64,000 nt of DNA from NCBI GenBank assembly GCA_026119855.1, contig JAOWBW010000380.1:930001-994000 (forward strand), given 5' to 3'. Made by a program: the position numbers and the translations under genes. How positions within the stretch are numbered: the stretch's first letter is position 1; the number at the start of each line of letters is the position of its first letter. This DNA comes from Campanula takesimana (Eukaryota > Streptophyta > Magnoliopsida > Asterales > Campanulaceae). Below the pieces are notes generated by a model. It saw only the letters and a list, made by a program, of their open reading frames with translations, did not search any database and was not told the origin of the DNA. Positions 1 to 10,044 of the stretch are shown in pieces.

Positions 1-266
1 ATGTCAAAAAATGAATGTTGTATTTCTCTATTTATTTAATCTCGTTTCTTAGGCCTTGATGTATTCTCCAAAATATTATTGATGGAATGAAGTTTATTTT
101 GTTCGGGTATGAGTAGCTAGTAAGGTTTGTTTTTTGGTTAGGTTGTTTAGAGTTTGGACAATGGTAAGCAAGAAAAGAATAAGTTATGCAAGCTTATCTT
201 TCTATGACATCTTGACCTGTCCAACACAACTCTCTTATTCAAGTATTATGATTCAGCATGCATATT

Positions 267-370
267 TTGATGGTGGCGGTGGCAGTTCGGTGGTGGGGGT
301 GGATGCCACGGTGGTGGCTATGATGGTGGTGGTGGTGGCCATGGGGGTTGAGTGATGGTGGTGGTGCGAT
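267..370 (+). repeat. GGN-rich (glycine-codon-like) tract
   Basis: A dense run of GGT/GGC/GGG triplets. One forward frame reads as a glycine-rich tail ending at 351, but a stop lies immediately upstream in that frame, so no gene is supported. It could be a scrap of a glycine-rich protein gene or a simple repeat. The rest of 1-548 is AT-rich, and I recognise nothing in it. Confidence 0.4.
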
Positions 371-548
371 TGAACATTAATTATAGGTTTTTTATGTTGT
401 TTAAATAAAAACACATTATAAGAATTTTATTACTATTTTTATTTTTTTAAAGCAAACAACATATCTTCTTATTACTAAAGATCAAAAGGTTGGCACTCCA
501 CAACAGACGGAGTCTCATCCAATATAAGAAGATTGTTATACTAACATA

Positions 549-1977
549 GGGAAAATAGAATTATACTCCTGTACTTAAGTTAAGGATGCAGATCTACCCC
601 TATAAAAATTAATTGTTATATTTACTTAAGAAAAATGTGTGGATATTTGGACACCGTTAAATTTCCGTCCAAAAACTAACAGAATTGTTGATTAAGTTGC
701 TTGTTTGGCTACTAAATGAGTACACGTGGAAGAAAATTGCCAAATGGACTTGTTGATATGCAATATGACAACATTTTAAGGGAAAATAGGAATTTCATTA
801 TATTTGTTTTGTTGATGTGAAAGTTAGGGGGCTAAAGTGTATTGTTTGAACATTTGACATTTAAATCTACTTTAGTTTCCAAATGGGTTAAAATAAAATA
901 TGTATATATAAAAAAAACTTACCCCCATTTTTAAACTGCTACCTCCTTCGCCAATGCACCCATCTTCTCCCTTAATCCCACCTACAAGTCGTCACCCCAC
1001 CCTCTCGGCCTCACCGCCTCACCCTAGCCCCTTCTACCAACCTCGTCGCCGTCATTCTTCAGTCCGCCCCACCCTCTCACTCCGGCTCCAGCGATCGCTC
1101 CATCCTCATATTCGCCGACTTTCTCTTCCTCCGGTCCGCCCCACCCCCGTTCTTCAGTCCTCCCCCCTCTCTCTATTTCTTCTCCCTCTCTAATGATTTG
1201 TTACAGATCTGAAGAATTATTTAGTTATTTTGTGTGTCTTGGTTTTTGATTATTGAATCTTTAAACATATCTGGGATGTTGGTAATTATTTTGTATGTTT
1301 TGATTAAACCCATATTTTCATCTTTGATTTGTACTATTTTGTTGAATCTCATATTTAGGATGTTGATTATTGTAGAGTTGACACCTCCTCATTTTGGTAA
1401 TGATGGAATTGTGGTAGGAGCAGGTGGTGGCAAGGTGGGGGTTGGCGGTGATTTTTGAATCTCAGATTTGGGATGTTGAATCTTAGTAATGTAAATTTTC
1501 CATTTAAAAAATATTAGTAAGAAAAAAAAATTGATTTATTTTTCTTGAGAACATAAAATAAAAAAACATCTAGTCTTTCATTTAAAAAACAATTTTATAT
1601 TTTAAAATAATAATATTTCATTAAAAATAAATAAAATAATAATCCCCGGAAGAATATTCGCTGGAAAAAAAAGAAGACTGAATTTTATTTTTTATTTTTA
1701 AAAAAGTTAATGTTGAAAAAAGTTTGGGACAAGTCGAAAAAGGCTCAATAATTGAGGGATGTTTTAATCATTTAACTTAAGTTAGGGGGAAGTGTTGGAA
1801 AATTTCACATGCCAACGAAGACGCCTTTTCAGCGATTCTGTTAACTTTTGGATGGAAATTTTAACGGTGTCCAAATATCCACACATTTTTCTTCAGTACA
1901 AGGGCAAATATAGCAATTAATTTGTATAAGGGTAGATCCTTAACTTAAGTATAGGGGCATATTTCTATATTTTCCCT
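549..1977. mobile_element. Non-autonomous Mutator-like element with long terminal inverted repeats
   Basis: About 140 bp at the left end (549-690) is repeated in reverse complement at the right end (1836-1977); both ends begin GGGAAAATA. A perfect 9-bp direct repeat, ACTAACATA, flanks the element at 540-548 and 1978-1986. Long inverted ends plus a 9-bp target duplication is the signature of the Mutator superfamily. No transposase can be read between the ends, so the element would depend on another copy. The interior holds a C-rich segment unlike the AT-rich arms (separate entry), which makes it a Pack-MULE candidate. Confidence 0.85.
928..1200 (+). other. C-rich segment inside the Mutator-like element, possible captured gene fragment
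   Basis: Composition changes sharply from AT-rich to pyrimidine-rich, with CCACCCTCTC-type runs. Just downstream, at about 1215, comes a sequence that looks like the start of an intron or leader. A 79-codon frame is open at 954-1193, but its peptide is low complexity (Ser, Pro, Arg, Leu) and matches nothing I know. It resembles the 5' leader and first exon of a plant gene carried by a transposon. The origin is unknown. Confidence 0.4.
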
Positions 1978-1984
1978 ACTAACA

Positions 1985-2245
1985 TACAAGCATCAACAAA
2001 ACAATTGAAAAACAAATTTCAATTATCACCCTGATCAATTTTTTGTTAATGATGTCACCGAAGCCAAATCTCCATCGAACGCCCTCACGAAAAATAGTTT
2101 GGGACGCCCAAATGCTTTTCCAAGTAGATCTTGGACACTGCCAAACTTCAGCATTCACGAAATCCCCACACGAGAAGAATATAACTTTGAGAACATAACA
2201 CATCAAAACATTTGGGTTGATAATAATTGACTAACCAAGCATCCC
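1985..2245 (-). pseudogene. LINE (non-LTR) reverse-transcriptase fragment, region before zf-RVT
   Basis: On the minus strand the peptide contains STWKSIW followed by GVRWRFGFGD. This matches the conserved stretch between the reverse transcriptase and the zinc-binding end of plant LINE polyproteins (typically a Trp-rich block, then a G-x-R-W-x-x-G-D-G motif). Only about 60 residues are recognisable. The right edge touches a 27-bp tandem repeat that also occurs beside a second LINE scrap at 35 kb, so both pieces probably derive from one LINE family. Confidence 0.6.
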
Positions 2246-2279
2246 AAATATTGTAACGAGATGAAAAACAATCATCACA

Positions 2280-2390
2280 AGGCTCTCAGCACAATGAAGA
2301 GAATACAAAGGCTCTCGATTGAGGAGAGAATTCAGAGGCTCTCGATTAAGGAGAGAATTCAGAGGCTCTCAACGGCAGAGAGAAAATACA
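2280..2390 (-). repeat. 27-bp tandem repeat, four units
   Basis: Units begin AGGCTCTC and contain GAGGAGAGAATTC. The two middle copies (2309-2335, 2336-2362) differ by one base, while the outer two are more diverged. Read on the minus strand the unit encodes a 9-residue repeat (NSLLNRE-like). A related array is at 35039-35147. Confidence 0.8.
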
Positions 2391-2623
2391 AATCCAAAAT
2401 GATAATCAAAATGATATAATTGCATTGGAAAAAAACTAAAATTATCAAAAAGAAAAAAAAAACAAAGAGAACCGGAAATTGAGAAAGGGGAAAGAGAAGG
2501 AAGAAACTATTAGAGATATTCCCGAATCCTCGTCTGATTCTATTACTTAGTCTTTTACATATTGTTTCGCTATTATATTATGTAAATATGACATGACTTC
2601 CAATTATTTTTATTGTTCTCATA

Positions 2624-2636
2624 TGGTATACAGAGC
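2624..2636 (+). other. Cop-1 primer binding site, degenerate
   Basis: TGGTATACAGAGC differs from the usual copia site TGGTATCAGAGC (complement of initiator tRNA-Met) by one inserted A. It follows ...TCTCA at 2621, a plausible LTR end, and lies 65 bp before the gag start. The 5' LTR must lie in about 2400-2621, but I cannot fix its left edge. Confidence 0.65.
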
Positions 2637-2700
2637 CTAGATCCACATCTAGTTTATTTTTCTCCCCCCTCCTATCCGGCATCTCCTTCACCGGCCACCT

Positions 2701-3757
2701 ATGGCTTCCGGTAATTCTTCTCTCTACTTTTTCCCTAATTCGGAGCCAACCAAACCCTTAATTGTCGTCTCTCTCTCCGATATCCTCAAACTCACTCCTA
2801 CAAACTATATAGCATGGAAAATCCAAATCGAGGCAACTCTCATGGGTCATGATCTTCTTTTCCAATACATAGATGGAACCCTTCTTGCTCCACCCCGTGA
2901 TCTTCCACCACAAACCATCATAACCAGCACCGAAACACCTAAAGCCGATGCCTCACCTTCTCCACCCCACACCCGGCCTATACTACGTGGTTTCGCCAAG
3001 ACAAATTAATACTTGGTGCCTTAGCCGGTACACTATCCGCCCCTTATCCCTCTCATATCTTAATGTTCCACCACACTTGATGCCTGGAAAAACACTTGCC
3101 AAAACATACGCCAACCTGACCAAAGGCCACCTAAAAAAAATCAAAGACCGACTCCGCTCAATCATCAAAGGACCCCGTTCCATAACTGACTATATGCATG
3201 ATCTCAAATCTTGTGCCGACCAACTCGCCTCTCTTGGACATCCACTTGATTCTGACGATCTAGTTGATCGAATTCTTGAGCAACTTAATGATCCAGATTT
3301 TGACAGTGTTGTTCAGGCCGTTCAGAGAAGAGATACTCCCATCTCTTTCGATGAACTACATAAGAAACTCCTCAACCGAGAAATTTCCCTAAAGCACTGC
3401 TCCACCGCTCAACCCGCCTTCCCTGCCACCGTCAACACCGCCACAAAACCAAACAACCGCAGCAACTTCTCACCACGCAAATCTCAGTCCCAACCTGCCC
3501 TACTCCCTACACCACAAAACTACTCACTACAAAACCCTAACAGTACACCGCCTCCCTTCAAGGGCCGCTTCCAATGGTGCCGAACACCAGGACACTACCT
3601 AACTTAATACCCACTCTTCCGCAACCAATACCCTGGCGCCCAACCTCCACCCCCCCACTCGGCTTCCACCAAACTCTCGGCCTCCCAACCGAAACTATAC
3701 CCCGGCTGCTTACAATGCCTCGTGTGCTCACCGAATCCAGCATCATGGCTTCTCGAT
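2701..3757 (+). pseudogene. Cop-1: broken Ty1/copia gag
   Basis: The start ATG at 2701 opens a frame with LTPTNYIAWKIQIEATLMGHDL, the N-terminal signature of plant copia gag proteins. At about 2985 the frame shifts: the expected W-F-R-Q-D-K-L-I-L-G reading lies in another frame than the one open before it, and a third frame carries the rest of gag (about 3080-3605, with the F-D-S/D-E-L-H-x-K-L-L block). A decayed zinc knuckle follows at 3574-3600, where the first Cys is lost. The sequence breaks off near 3757 at the junction with a reverse-strand gypsy LTR, so protease, integrase, RT and RNase H are absent. Confidence 0.8.
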
Positions 3758-4142
3758 AGTATCCTGGTATTGGTTCCGCAACAGTCCAAGTTTTATCCGT
3801 GTGCGCGCACTCCGGTGTCCCGGTTATCCGTGGGCTCAACATGAAAGTTGCTTGAGATAACCTCATGGTCACATCCGTCTATCTGAAATATGTTTATAAG
3901 CAATGGATAACAATAATATATTTTAAATGCATAGAATGAACGACAACGAGCAGTTCTAGGGGTGCGGGCTCCATTTCGAGTCTCGCAGCTCAAATAATTG
4001 AAGTATATGTCTGATTACTCATTTTTTCGCTCTGATCATGAATTGAAGTCCGTTAATCTATTCGATGCACCGATAAGGCTCACGTAACTCCCACGTAGCC
4101 AAATCGAGGGTTCTAGGTCAATTTTAGGGTTTAGACCGATCA
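3757..4142 (-). repeat. Tat-A LTR fragment (LTR start)
   Basis: About 385 bp of the 5' part of an LTR, on the minus strand. Homology to the first part of the Tat-B LTR is visible by eye across the whole piece but with many substitutions and indels. A C run (G run on the plus strand at 4156-4165) lies just outside it, where a polypurine tract would be expected. Confidence 0.65.
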
Positions 4143-4292
4143 AAAGGGTTTGTCGGGGGGGGGGGTGTGTGAGATCGAAGTGTCTACAAATCCCCTCGCC
4201 GAATCTCCTTGTAATGTAAAGGGGATTCGACGATCACTAAGAGACAGACGATCTCGTTTAGGGTGTAACGGCTGGGTCCAAAGTAGGACTTC

Positions 4293-4326
4293 CTACGTAT
4301 CTCTTTCGAGAATCAAGCCTCCGTAG
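4293..4326 (-). other. Tat-A stem-loop 1 (CTACG outer stem, GAAA cap)
   Basis: On the minus strand CTACG and CGTAG pair at the ends, and CTC-GAAA-GAG forms an inner GNRA-capped hairpin (4301-4310). Confidence 0.6.
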
Positions 4327-4392
4327 TTCTACCTCAAACAAACAATCATCAACAAAACACAAACAATGGTCGGACCCGGATTTCCGGTTTAC

Positions 4393-4427
4393 CTACGTAT
4401 CTTTTTCGAGAATCTGACCAATCGTAG
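4393..4427 (-). other. Tat-A stem-loop 2
   Basis: The same layout as stem-loop 1: CTACG/CGTAG outer pairs, with an inner TCTCGAAAAAGA hairpin. The spacing differs by one base from copy 1. Confidence 0.55.
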
Positions 4428-4457
4428 TTCAGGATTATTAGAAAACAAGAAATTACT

Positions 4458-4556
4458 GGGGATAGCATTGAGGTGTGTTCTCTCTTTGCTGGGGATTGCA
4501 TTGAGATGTGTTGTCTCTTTGCTAGGGGTTGCATTGAGATGCATTGTCTCTTTGCT
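4458..4556. repeat. 33-bp tandem repeat, exactly three units
   Basis: Units at 4458-4490, 4491-4523 and 4524-4556 share GCATTGAG and GTCTCTTTGCT, with few differences. The period is a multiple of three, so one frame stays open and reads as a repeated hydrophobic 11-mer. I treat that as a by-product, not a gene. Confidence 0.85.
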
Positions 4557-4622
4557 GGGGAAGAGATTGACATTAGCAATTGTTTATGAGAACGGGTGAA
4601 TGAGCTCAATCGCTGGAACCGC

Positions 4623-4658
4623 CTACGTATCCCTTCCGGAAATCAAGTCAAAGCGTAG
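4623..4658 (-). other. Tat-A stem-loop 3 (GGAA cap)
   Basis: CTACG/CGTAG outer stem again, with an inner TTCC-GGAA-GGGA hairpin, so a GNRA loop is kept although the stem sequence differs from copy 1. Two further small hairpins of the form CTCG-six bases-CGAG follow at 4675-4688 and 4747-4760. Confidence 0.6.
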
Positions 4659-4800
4659 TTTTGGGGAAGTACAACTCGACATCTCGAGAAGACTTGGGGA
4701 TAAAACAAACAACTGACGCTTCCCGTAGCTAGGGAGAAAGGTACAACTCGGCATCTCGAGAAGACCAGGGGGATAACAAAGATATTTATAATTGACCCAT

Positions 4801-5205
4801 TTTCACTATTTAAAGATAGTACAAAAAATGCCGTAGAGGAGTACTACACGTAGAAAAAAGGACGACTAATTTAGGTTATCATAATGAATATTGGCACACG
4901 TTTAACCAGCTGTGACCACTTACAATATCTCCATAATATATTTCCATTATCTTTCTCGTCTCTTGTATTTACTCTACAGAGCAACAATTGCTGCCCTAAA
5001 TGTTCTTTTTTACTACTATAAAAATGTAAAAACATGTCTTATTTTACTTTTTACAACATAAATGTAATTTTAAATGACCGAGAGAAATATAATTTTGGTG
5101 GGTTTAGGAGCTCACATAATTAATTTCTATTTCAGAACAAAAAAAATATAGTGAATTGTAAACTGTAGCTCGCGCTCCAACCCGGTTACGTTAATTAAAA
5201 TAATA
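4801..5205. other. AT-rich intergenic stretch, nothing recognised
   Basis: There is no open frame of note, no inverted repeat that I can define, and no match to a known family by eye. Confidence 0.5.
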
Positions 5206-5449
5206 CTCTCTCTAACTCAGAAAAATGTTTTTTTTTCGTTGTTATTACGAAGGAACTCTGAGCAATAGTTAAGGCTATTTTCAATTATCTTATTGTGAAA
5301 TTAAAAATGGTATTGATAGTATTTATAATGGTGTATCAATAACAATTTTTAAATTTTCATTAGAATAATTAAAAGTTGCTTTAATTATTGCTTAAAGTTC
5401 TCGTAGTAACAACGAAAAAAGAAGAACTACTTTTCCGGGACAGAGGGAG
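5206..5449. mobile_element. Stowaway-like MITE, decayed
   Basis: The left end CTCTCTCTAACTC and right end CAGAGGGAG are diverged forms of the CTCCCTCCGT Stowaway terminus, flanked by TA on both sides (5204-5205, 5450-5451). The subterminal arms also pair (CGTTGTTATTACGA with TCGTAGTAACAACG). Tc1/mariner-type MITE, about 244 bp. Confidence 0.75.
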
Positions 5450-5493
5450 TATATGCTCCTTTTCAAGGTAAGCTTTATTTACGTTACTTAAAA

Positions 5494-5520
5494 CTAGTAG
5501 TGCACCCGTGCGATGCACGT
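5494..5520 (-). mobile_element. Helitron 3' terminus, reverse strand
   Basis: On the minus strand a short hairpin (CGTGC-ATC-GCACG) is followed after 9 nt by CTAG and then T. A hairpin just before CTRR and insertion before T is the Helitron 3' signature. The element would extend to the right, but no 5' TC end could be assigned and later foldback insertions obscure it. Confidence 0.5.
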
Positions 5521-5556
5521 AATATATTAATTAAGAAATAAAAGAGTCAATTTGAA

Positions 5557-5560
<4 letters not shown>

Positions 5561-5634
<74 letters not shown>
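5561..5634. repeat. (TA)37 microsatellite
   Basis: Uninterrupted TA repeat directly abutting foldback element A. Further TA-rich tracts are at 7672-7696 and 8061-8138. Confidence 0.95.
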
Positions 5635-5638
<4 letters not shown>

Positions 5639-7671
5639 CATGCTCTTATGAGAACTCAATTACATGAGAACCATGAGAACCAATGATAGCCATTGGATTA
5701 GACACAAATCAAGTGTTTAGATTACTTTTTTAGTTTAAAACTTCGGTGGCATTCTTGTAATTAGGTTGACAAACAAAGGAAAGGGCAAAATACCATGTGT
5801 GTTCCAGAATTTGCCACGTCATCACCCAAAATTTCCCTAAATTTTCAGAATTAAATATCTCATTAATTATAAATCGAAAAAATAATCCGAGAACACTGAA
5901 TTTTTTGTCTCGACGAGACGAATCAAACTACATCCCTGAAGATAGGGTTTTGAAAAAATAATATTGAACAACGTTAAATTTTTAAAATACGCTTAGATAC
6001 AATAAGTGTTTGCCTATTGTATCTAACTGGATTGTTATGAACATTGTATTGGATACAAATGACTATTTAGCTATTGTATCTAACAGCAATGTGTCAACAT
6101 TGATGTTGGATACAATAGGTGTTTGCCTATTGTATCTAACTGAATTGTTATGAACATTGCTATTGGATACAAATAGCTATTGTATCTAACAGCAATGTGT
6201 CAATATTGCTGTTGGATACAATAGGCGTTTGCCTATTGTATCTAACTGAATTTTTATGAACAATGTATTGGATACGATAGCTATTTAGCTATTGTATCTA
6301 TATAGCAATATGTCAACATTGATGTTGGATACAATAGGTGTTTGCTATTGTATCTAACTATATTGATATGAATATCGCATTGCATACAACAGGGGAGTAG
6401 CTAGTGTATCCAATAACAATGTGTATGAAAATTGCTGTTAGATACAAATAGTTATTTAGCTATTGTATCTAACAGCAATGTGTCAACATTGTTGTTGGTT
6501 ACAATAGATGTTTGCCAATTGTATCTAATGGAATTGTTATGAACATTGTATTGGATACAAATGGCTATTTAGCTATTGTATCTAACAACAATTTGTCAAC
6601 ATTGCTGTTGGATACAATATGTGTTTGCCTATTGTATCTAACGGAATTGTTATGAACATTGCTGTTGGATTCAAATAGCTATTTAGGTATTGTATCTAAC
6701 AGCAATGGGTCAACATTGTTGTTGGATACAATAGGTGTTTGCCTATTTTATCTAACTGAATTATTATGAACATTGATGTTGGATACAAATAGCTATTTAG
6801 CTATTGTATCTAACATCAATGTGTCAACATTGCTGTTGGATACAATAGGTGTTTGCTTATTGTATTTAACTGAATTGTTATGAACATTGTATTTGACACA
6901 AATAGCCATTTAGCTATTGTATCTAACAGCAATGTGTCAACATTGTATTGGATACAATAGGTGTTTGCCTATTGTATCCAACAACAATATTGATACATTG
7001 CTGTTAGATACAATAGCTAAATAGCTATTGTATCCAATACAATTTAGTTAGATACAATAGGCAAACACCTATTGTATCCAACAGCAATGTTGACACATTG
7101 ATGTTAGATACAAAAGCTAAATAGCTATTTGTATCCAACAATCATGTTCATAACAATTCAGTTAGATAAAATAGGCAAACACCTATTGTATCCAACAGCA
7201 ATGTTGACACATTGCTGTTAGATACAATAGCTAAATAGCCATTTGTATCCAATACAATGTTCATAACAATGCAGTTAGATACAATAGGCAAACACATATT
7301 GTATCTAAGCGTATTTTAAAAATTAGACATTGTTCAATATTATTTTTTCAAAACCCTATCTTCAGGGATGTAGTTTGATTCGTCTCGTCGAGACAAAAAA
7401 TCAGTGTTCTCGGATTATTTTTTCGATTTGTAGTTAATGAGATATTTAATTTTGAAAATTTAGGGAAATTTTGGGTTATGACGTGGCAAATTCTAGAACA
7501 CACATGGTAGTTTGCCCCTTCCCTTTGTCTGTCAACCTAATTACAAGAATGCCACCGAATTTTTAAACTAAAAAGGTAATCTAAACCCTTGATTTGTGTC
7601 TAATCCAATGGCTATCCTTGGTTCTCATGGTTCTCATGATATTTAAGTTCTCATTTGAGCACCTACCTACC
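5635..7671. mobile_element. Foldback element A, about 2 kb, set in TA microsatellites
   Basis: The two ends are inverted copies: AGGTCATGCTC...GAGAAC at the left and GTTCTCATTTGAGCACCTACC at the right. About 360 bp of unique arm follows on each side (for example the CTCGACGAGACGAATCAAAC block at 5914 and its complement near 7380). The middle is a repeat array whose units point inward from both sides and switch direction near 6975. There is no coding capacity. The whole element can fold into one very long hairpin. The flanks are TA repeats rather than a unique target duplication, as described for rice Micron elements; identity with that family is not shown. Confidence 0.8.
6000..7310. repeat. 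~113-bp degenerate repeats of inverted TTGTATCTAAC / GTTGGATACAA motifs
   Basis: About nine left-arm units (landmark GTGTTTGCCTATTGTATC at about 6117, 6226, 6339, 6507, 6621, 6738, 6851 and 6962) and about three right-arm units in the opposite direction. Each unit is itself made of two inverted half-sites. The unequal arm numbers suggest array expansion after the palindrome formed. Confidence 0.8.
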
Positions 7672-7696
7672 TATATATTTATATATATATATACAT

Positions 7697-8060
7697 ATAG
7701 GGTCGTGCTCCTGTGAGAACTATTTTATATGAGAACCGTGAGAACCGATCATAACCATTAGATTAGGAAAAAAAAATCAAGGGTCCAGATGTTAGATACA
7801 TTGAATACACTTGGATACATTAGTTAATTTTCGAAAAACAATTGGATACATTAGTATTTAACATAGTGTATCCAAGTACAACACTTAGATACAATACTTA
7901 TTAACCTATTGTATCTAAGTGTAATATCGAATTTTTTGTACTGTATCTAAGTGTATCAATTGTATCTAACATATGGACCTTGGATTTTTTTCTTCTAATC
8001 TAATGGTTATGATTGGTTTTCACGGTTCTCACGATATTTAGGTTCTCATTTGAGCACCTA
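7697..8060. mobile_element. Foldback element B, short relative of element A
   Basis: Its ends match element A (AGGGTCGTGCTCCTGTGAGAAC at the left, GTTCTCATTTGAGCACCTA at the right), and the interior again has TTAGATACA/TGTATCTAA motifs. At 364 bp it looks like a deletion derivative or a minimal member of the same family. TA-rich DNA lies on both sides. Confidence 0.8.
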
Positions 8061-8093
8061 CATATATACATATATATATACATATATATATAC

Positions 8094-8124
<31 letters not shown>

Positions 8125-8138
8125 CATATATATATATA
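8061..8138. repeat. (TA)n / (CATATATA)n tract
   Basis: TATA runs interrupted by single C bases at fairly even spacing, right after foldback element B. Confidence 0.9.
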
Positions 8139-8335
8139 GGTGTGAGAGTGCATAAGAAATATTAGTTTGTTAGTTTATGTATTTTATTTTTTAAATTATT
8201 AGATATGTATATGACATAATTGTAACGCTAATAATTGTGACAATTTTCTTAGAAACTCATTAAATGGAAAATTCGTCGGTTGTTTCATGTTTGGCGCGAA
8301 TTTTCTTTCTCACCCCAGCGACTTTAAATAGCTAA

Positions 8336-8364
8336 CTAGTACAACAACAGTGCGTTAAACGCAC
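8336..8364 (-). mobile_element. Helitron 3' terminus, reverse strand
   Basis: On the minus strand GTGCG-TTTAA-CGCAC forms a 5-bp hairpin, followed 10 nt later by CTAG and T. The 5' end is not assigned. Downstream 8365-9604 is AT-rich with a C17 run near 8768-8784 and no gene that I can support. Confidence 0.5.
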
Positions 8365-9604
8365 GGAAAATTTTGTTGAGAAATAACCGAAACTAAATCA
8401 AAAGAGTTAGTTTAACTATAAATGTTAGTTTAGAAAATTATTTTTTAAACTAAAAGGTATTTAGCAAAAGTGTATACTTGCATTAATATTAAAAATTGTA
8501 CAAAGAGACCTTACAACGAACAAATCTCTCTATCAAAAGTAAGAATAAGCATAAATAAATAAAATACAATACAAATCCTACCAAAATACCTATCTTAAAA
8601 AATAAAATAAAAACTTGAAACACTACACAGAGATGGTATACCTCCCATCCCATAATGCAGCTCGAACAGAAGCCTGCCATACGCCAATCTGGAGCCTCTA
8701 AGGCTGAGGTTACTGTGCCTAACATCAATATGGCAGCACCTCTTGCTGTTAAAGCTACAACAATTCCCCCCCCCCCCCCCCCCCGTTGTCAAGAACAATG
8801 CATCAGCTCGCTTAGAAAGAGTATTCTGGATCATTCCGAGGGTGATTCAGGAGCTGCAAAATTCCGGAAATGAGCAGCCATTCAAAGGCAAAATGAAATC
8901 TGCTAAAGCGCGGTAAATCCTGCAAATTACAGAAAAGAACTTCAGTTCAGATTAGAAGGAAAGTAGAAGTATAGCTTAAGGTTCAACGATCCATTTGCTT
9001 GGAGAAGAAAGGGAAAGGACGTATTGGACTACCATGCCCGGAAAATATTCAAAGGGAGTCAAGATTGCTTAAGGAATAAAAATTACTTAACTATGAAAAT
9101 TAATACAAAAGGATGTCAAAATTCCGTCCCAAAATGAATGTCCAAAAAATATTTCGAAATTTATTCTAATCAAAGATATGAAACTATAGAAATAAAAATA
9201 AAAAAATAAAATTGTATATTATATAATAATTTGGGCTAATAAAAAACTAATTAAATAATAATTTATATCATTAATTTATAAAATAAAATAACTAATTCAT
9301 AAATTTTTTTAATAAAAGAAATTTAGGAAACAAAAAAATTGGCTCACTTTTACGAAATGTCAGTTTATATATAAAAATTCGCTAAAACACTAGATTTGCT
9401 CGTCCGATGAGCGAAAAACTATTGCCTGTCTACTAACAAATTCCCCTATTCTCACTGCCATTTTCCCCCTTCTCTTTTTCTATTTTATTTTCAATAAATG
9501 GCTTACTTGTTTACTAAAAAAATACTCACTTGTTTGTTTGCACTCCCTATTAATTTATTAATATGTGATTATTTATACTCCACTTTACATTTACATCAAA
9601 TATA

Positions 9605-9870
9605 CTCCCTCCGTCTCAAAATAGATGTCGTTTTGGGAGTTAAATTTTGTCTCAAAATACTTGTCGTTTCACCATTTTCAAAGTTTTTTTATTGCTCTAT
9701 ACCAATTATACCCTTAATAAATGATAGTGAACCATCTCTTACCTAACCATTTAATTACCTAGGTAGTTGAATTACTTTAGGGGTATTTGGGACTTTTTCA
9801 CATGCATTAATGATATTTCTTAATATGTGTGAAACACTCCAAAACAACATCTATTTTGAGACGGAGGGAG
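9605..9870. mobile_element. Stowaway MITE, intact ends
   Basis: Starts CTCCCTCCGTCTCAAAATAG and ends with its complement CTATTTTGAGACGGAGGGAG. TA duplications flank it at 9603-9604 and 9871-9872. 266 bp, non-coding, mobilised by Tc1/mariner-type transposases. Confidence 0.95.
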
Positions 9871-10044
9871 TATATTTTTCGATTAAAGTATAAGGAATAC
9901 ACATTGCTCAAAACTAATTTATTTATTTATTTTCACTTTTCCCAACAAAATATTCAAAAGCTAATCCCATTATTCGTTTCATTTGTTTATATCTAGCTAT
10001 AGATCATTTGAAAATGTCAAAACCTATAATTTATCAGTCTAATA

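Larger units (their letters stand above)
3757..4800 (-). mobile_element. Tat-A: 3' end of a Ty3/gypsy Tat-like element, reverse strand
   Basis: Read on the minus strand, an LTR starts at 4142 (TGATCGGTCTAAACC) and runs to about 3757. It aligns with the Tat-B LTR start at 23347 through shared blocks: GGTCTAA, ATTGACCTA, GCCTTATCGGTGCATCG and GCAACTTTCATGTT. The part above 4142 is the 3' untranslated end of the internal region, with three stem-loops and a small tandem repeat (separate entries). The right edge, near 4800, is uncertain. Junctions with Cop-1 suggest truncation or insertion followed by deletion. Confidence 0.7.

Noticed and set aside
954..1193. 79-codon frame as a host gene
   Set aside because: Low-complexity Ser/Pro/Leu peptide inside a transposon; kept only as a possible captured segment.
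4366..4599. 77-codon frame with repeated hydrophobic 11-mers, membrane-protein-like
   Set aside because: Produced by three exact 33-bp repeats in a retrotransposon 3' region read in the sense opposite to the element.
5635..8060. CRISPR-like or satellite array
   Set aside because: Plant DNA; units are degenerate, inverted and without unique spacers, and they form one palindrome.
8765..8784. C run as a regulatory element
   Set aside because: Simple homopolymer with no supporting context; similar runs occur across the window.
9399..9418. Hammerhead-ribozyme-like CCGATGAGCGAAA inside a small hairpin
   Set aside because: Only the CGATGAG and GAAA strings fit; no room for stem II and no stem III/cleavage triplet in the right place. 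Chance similarity.
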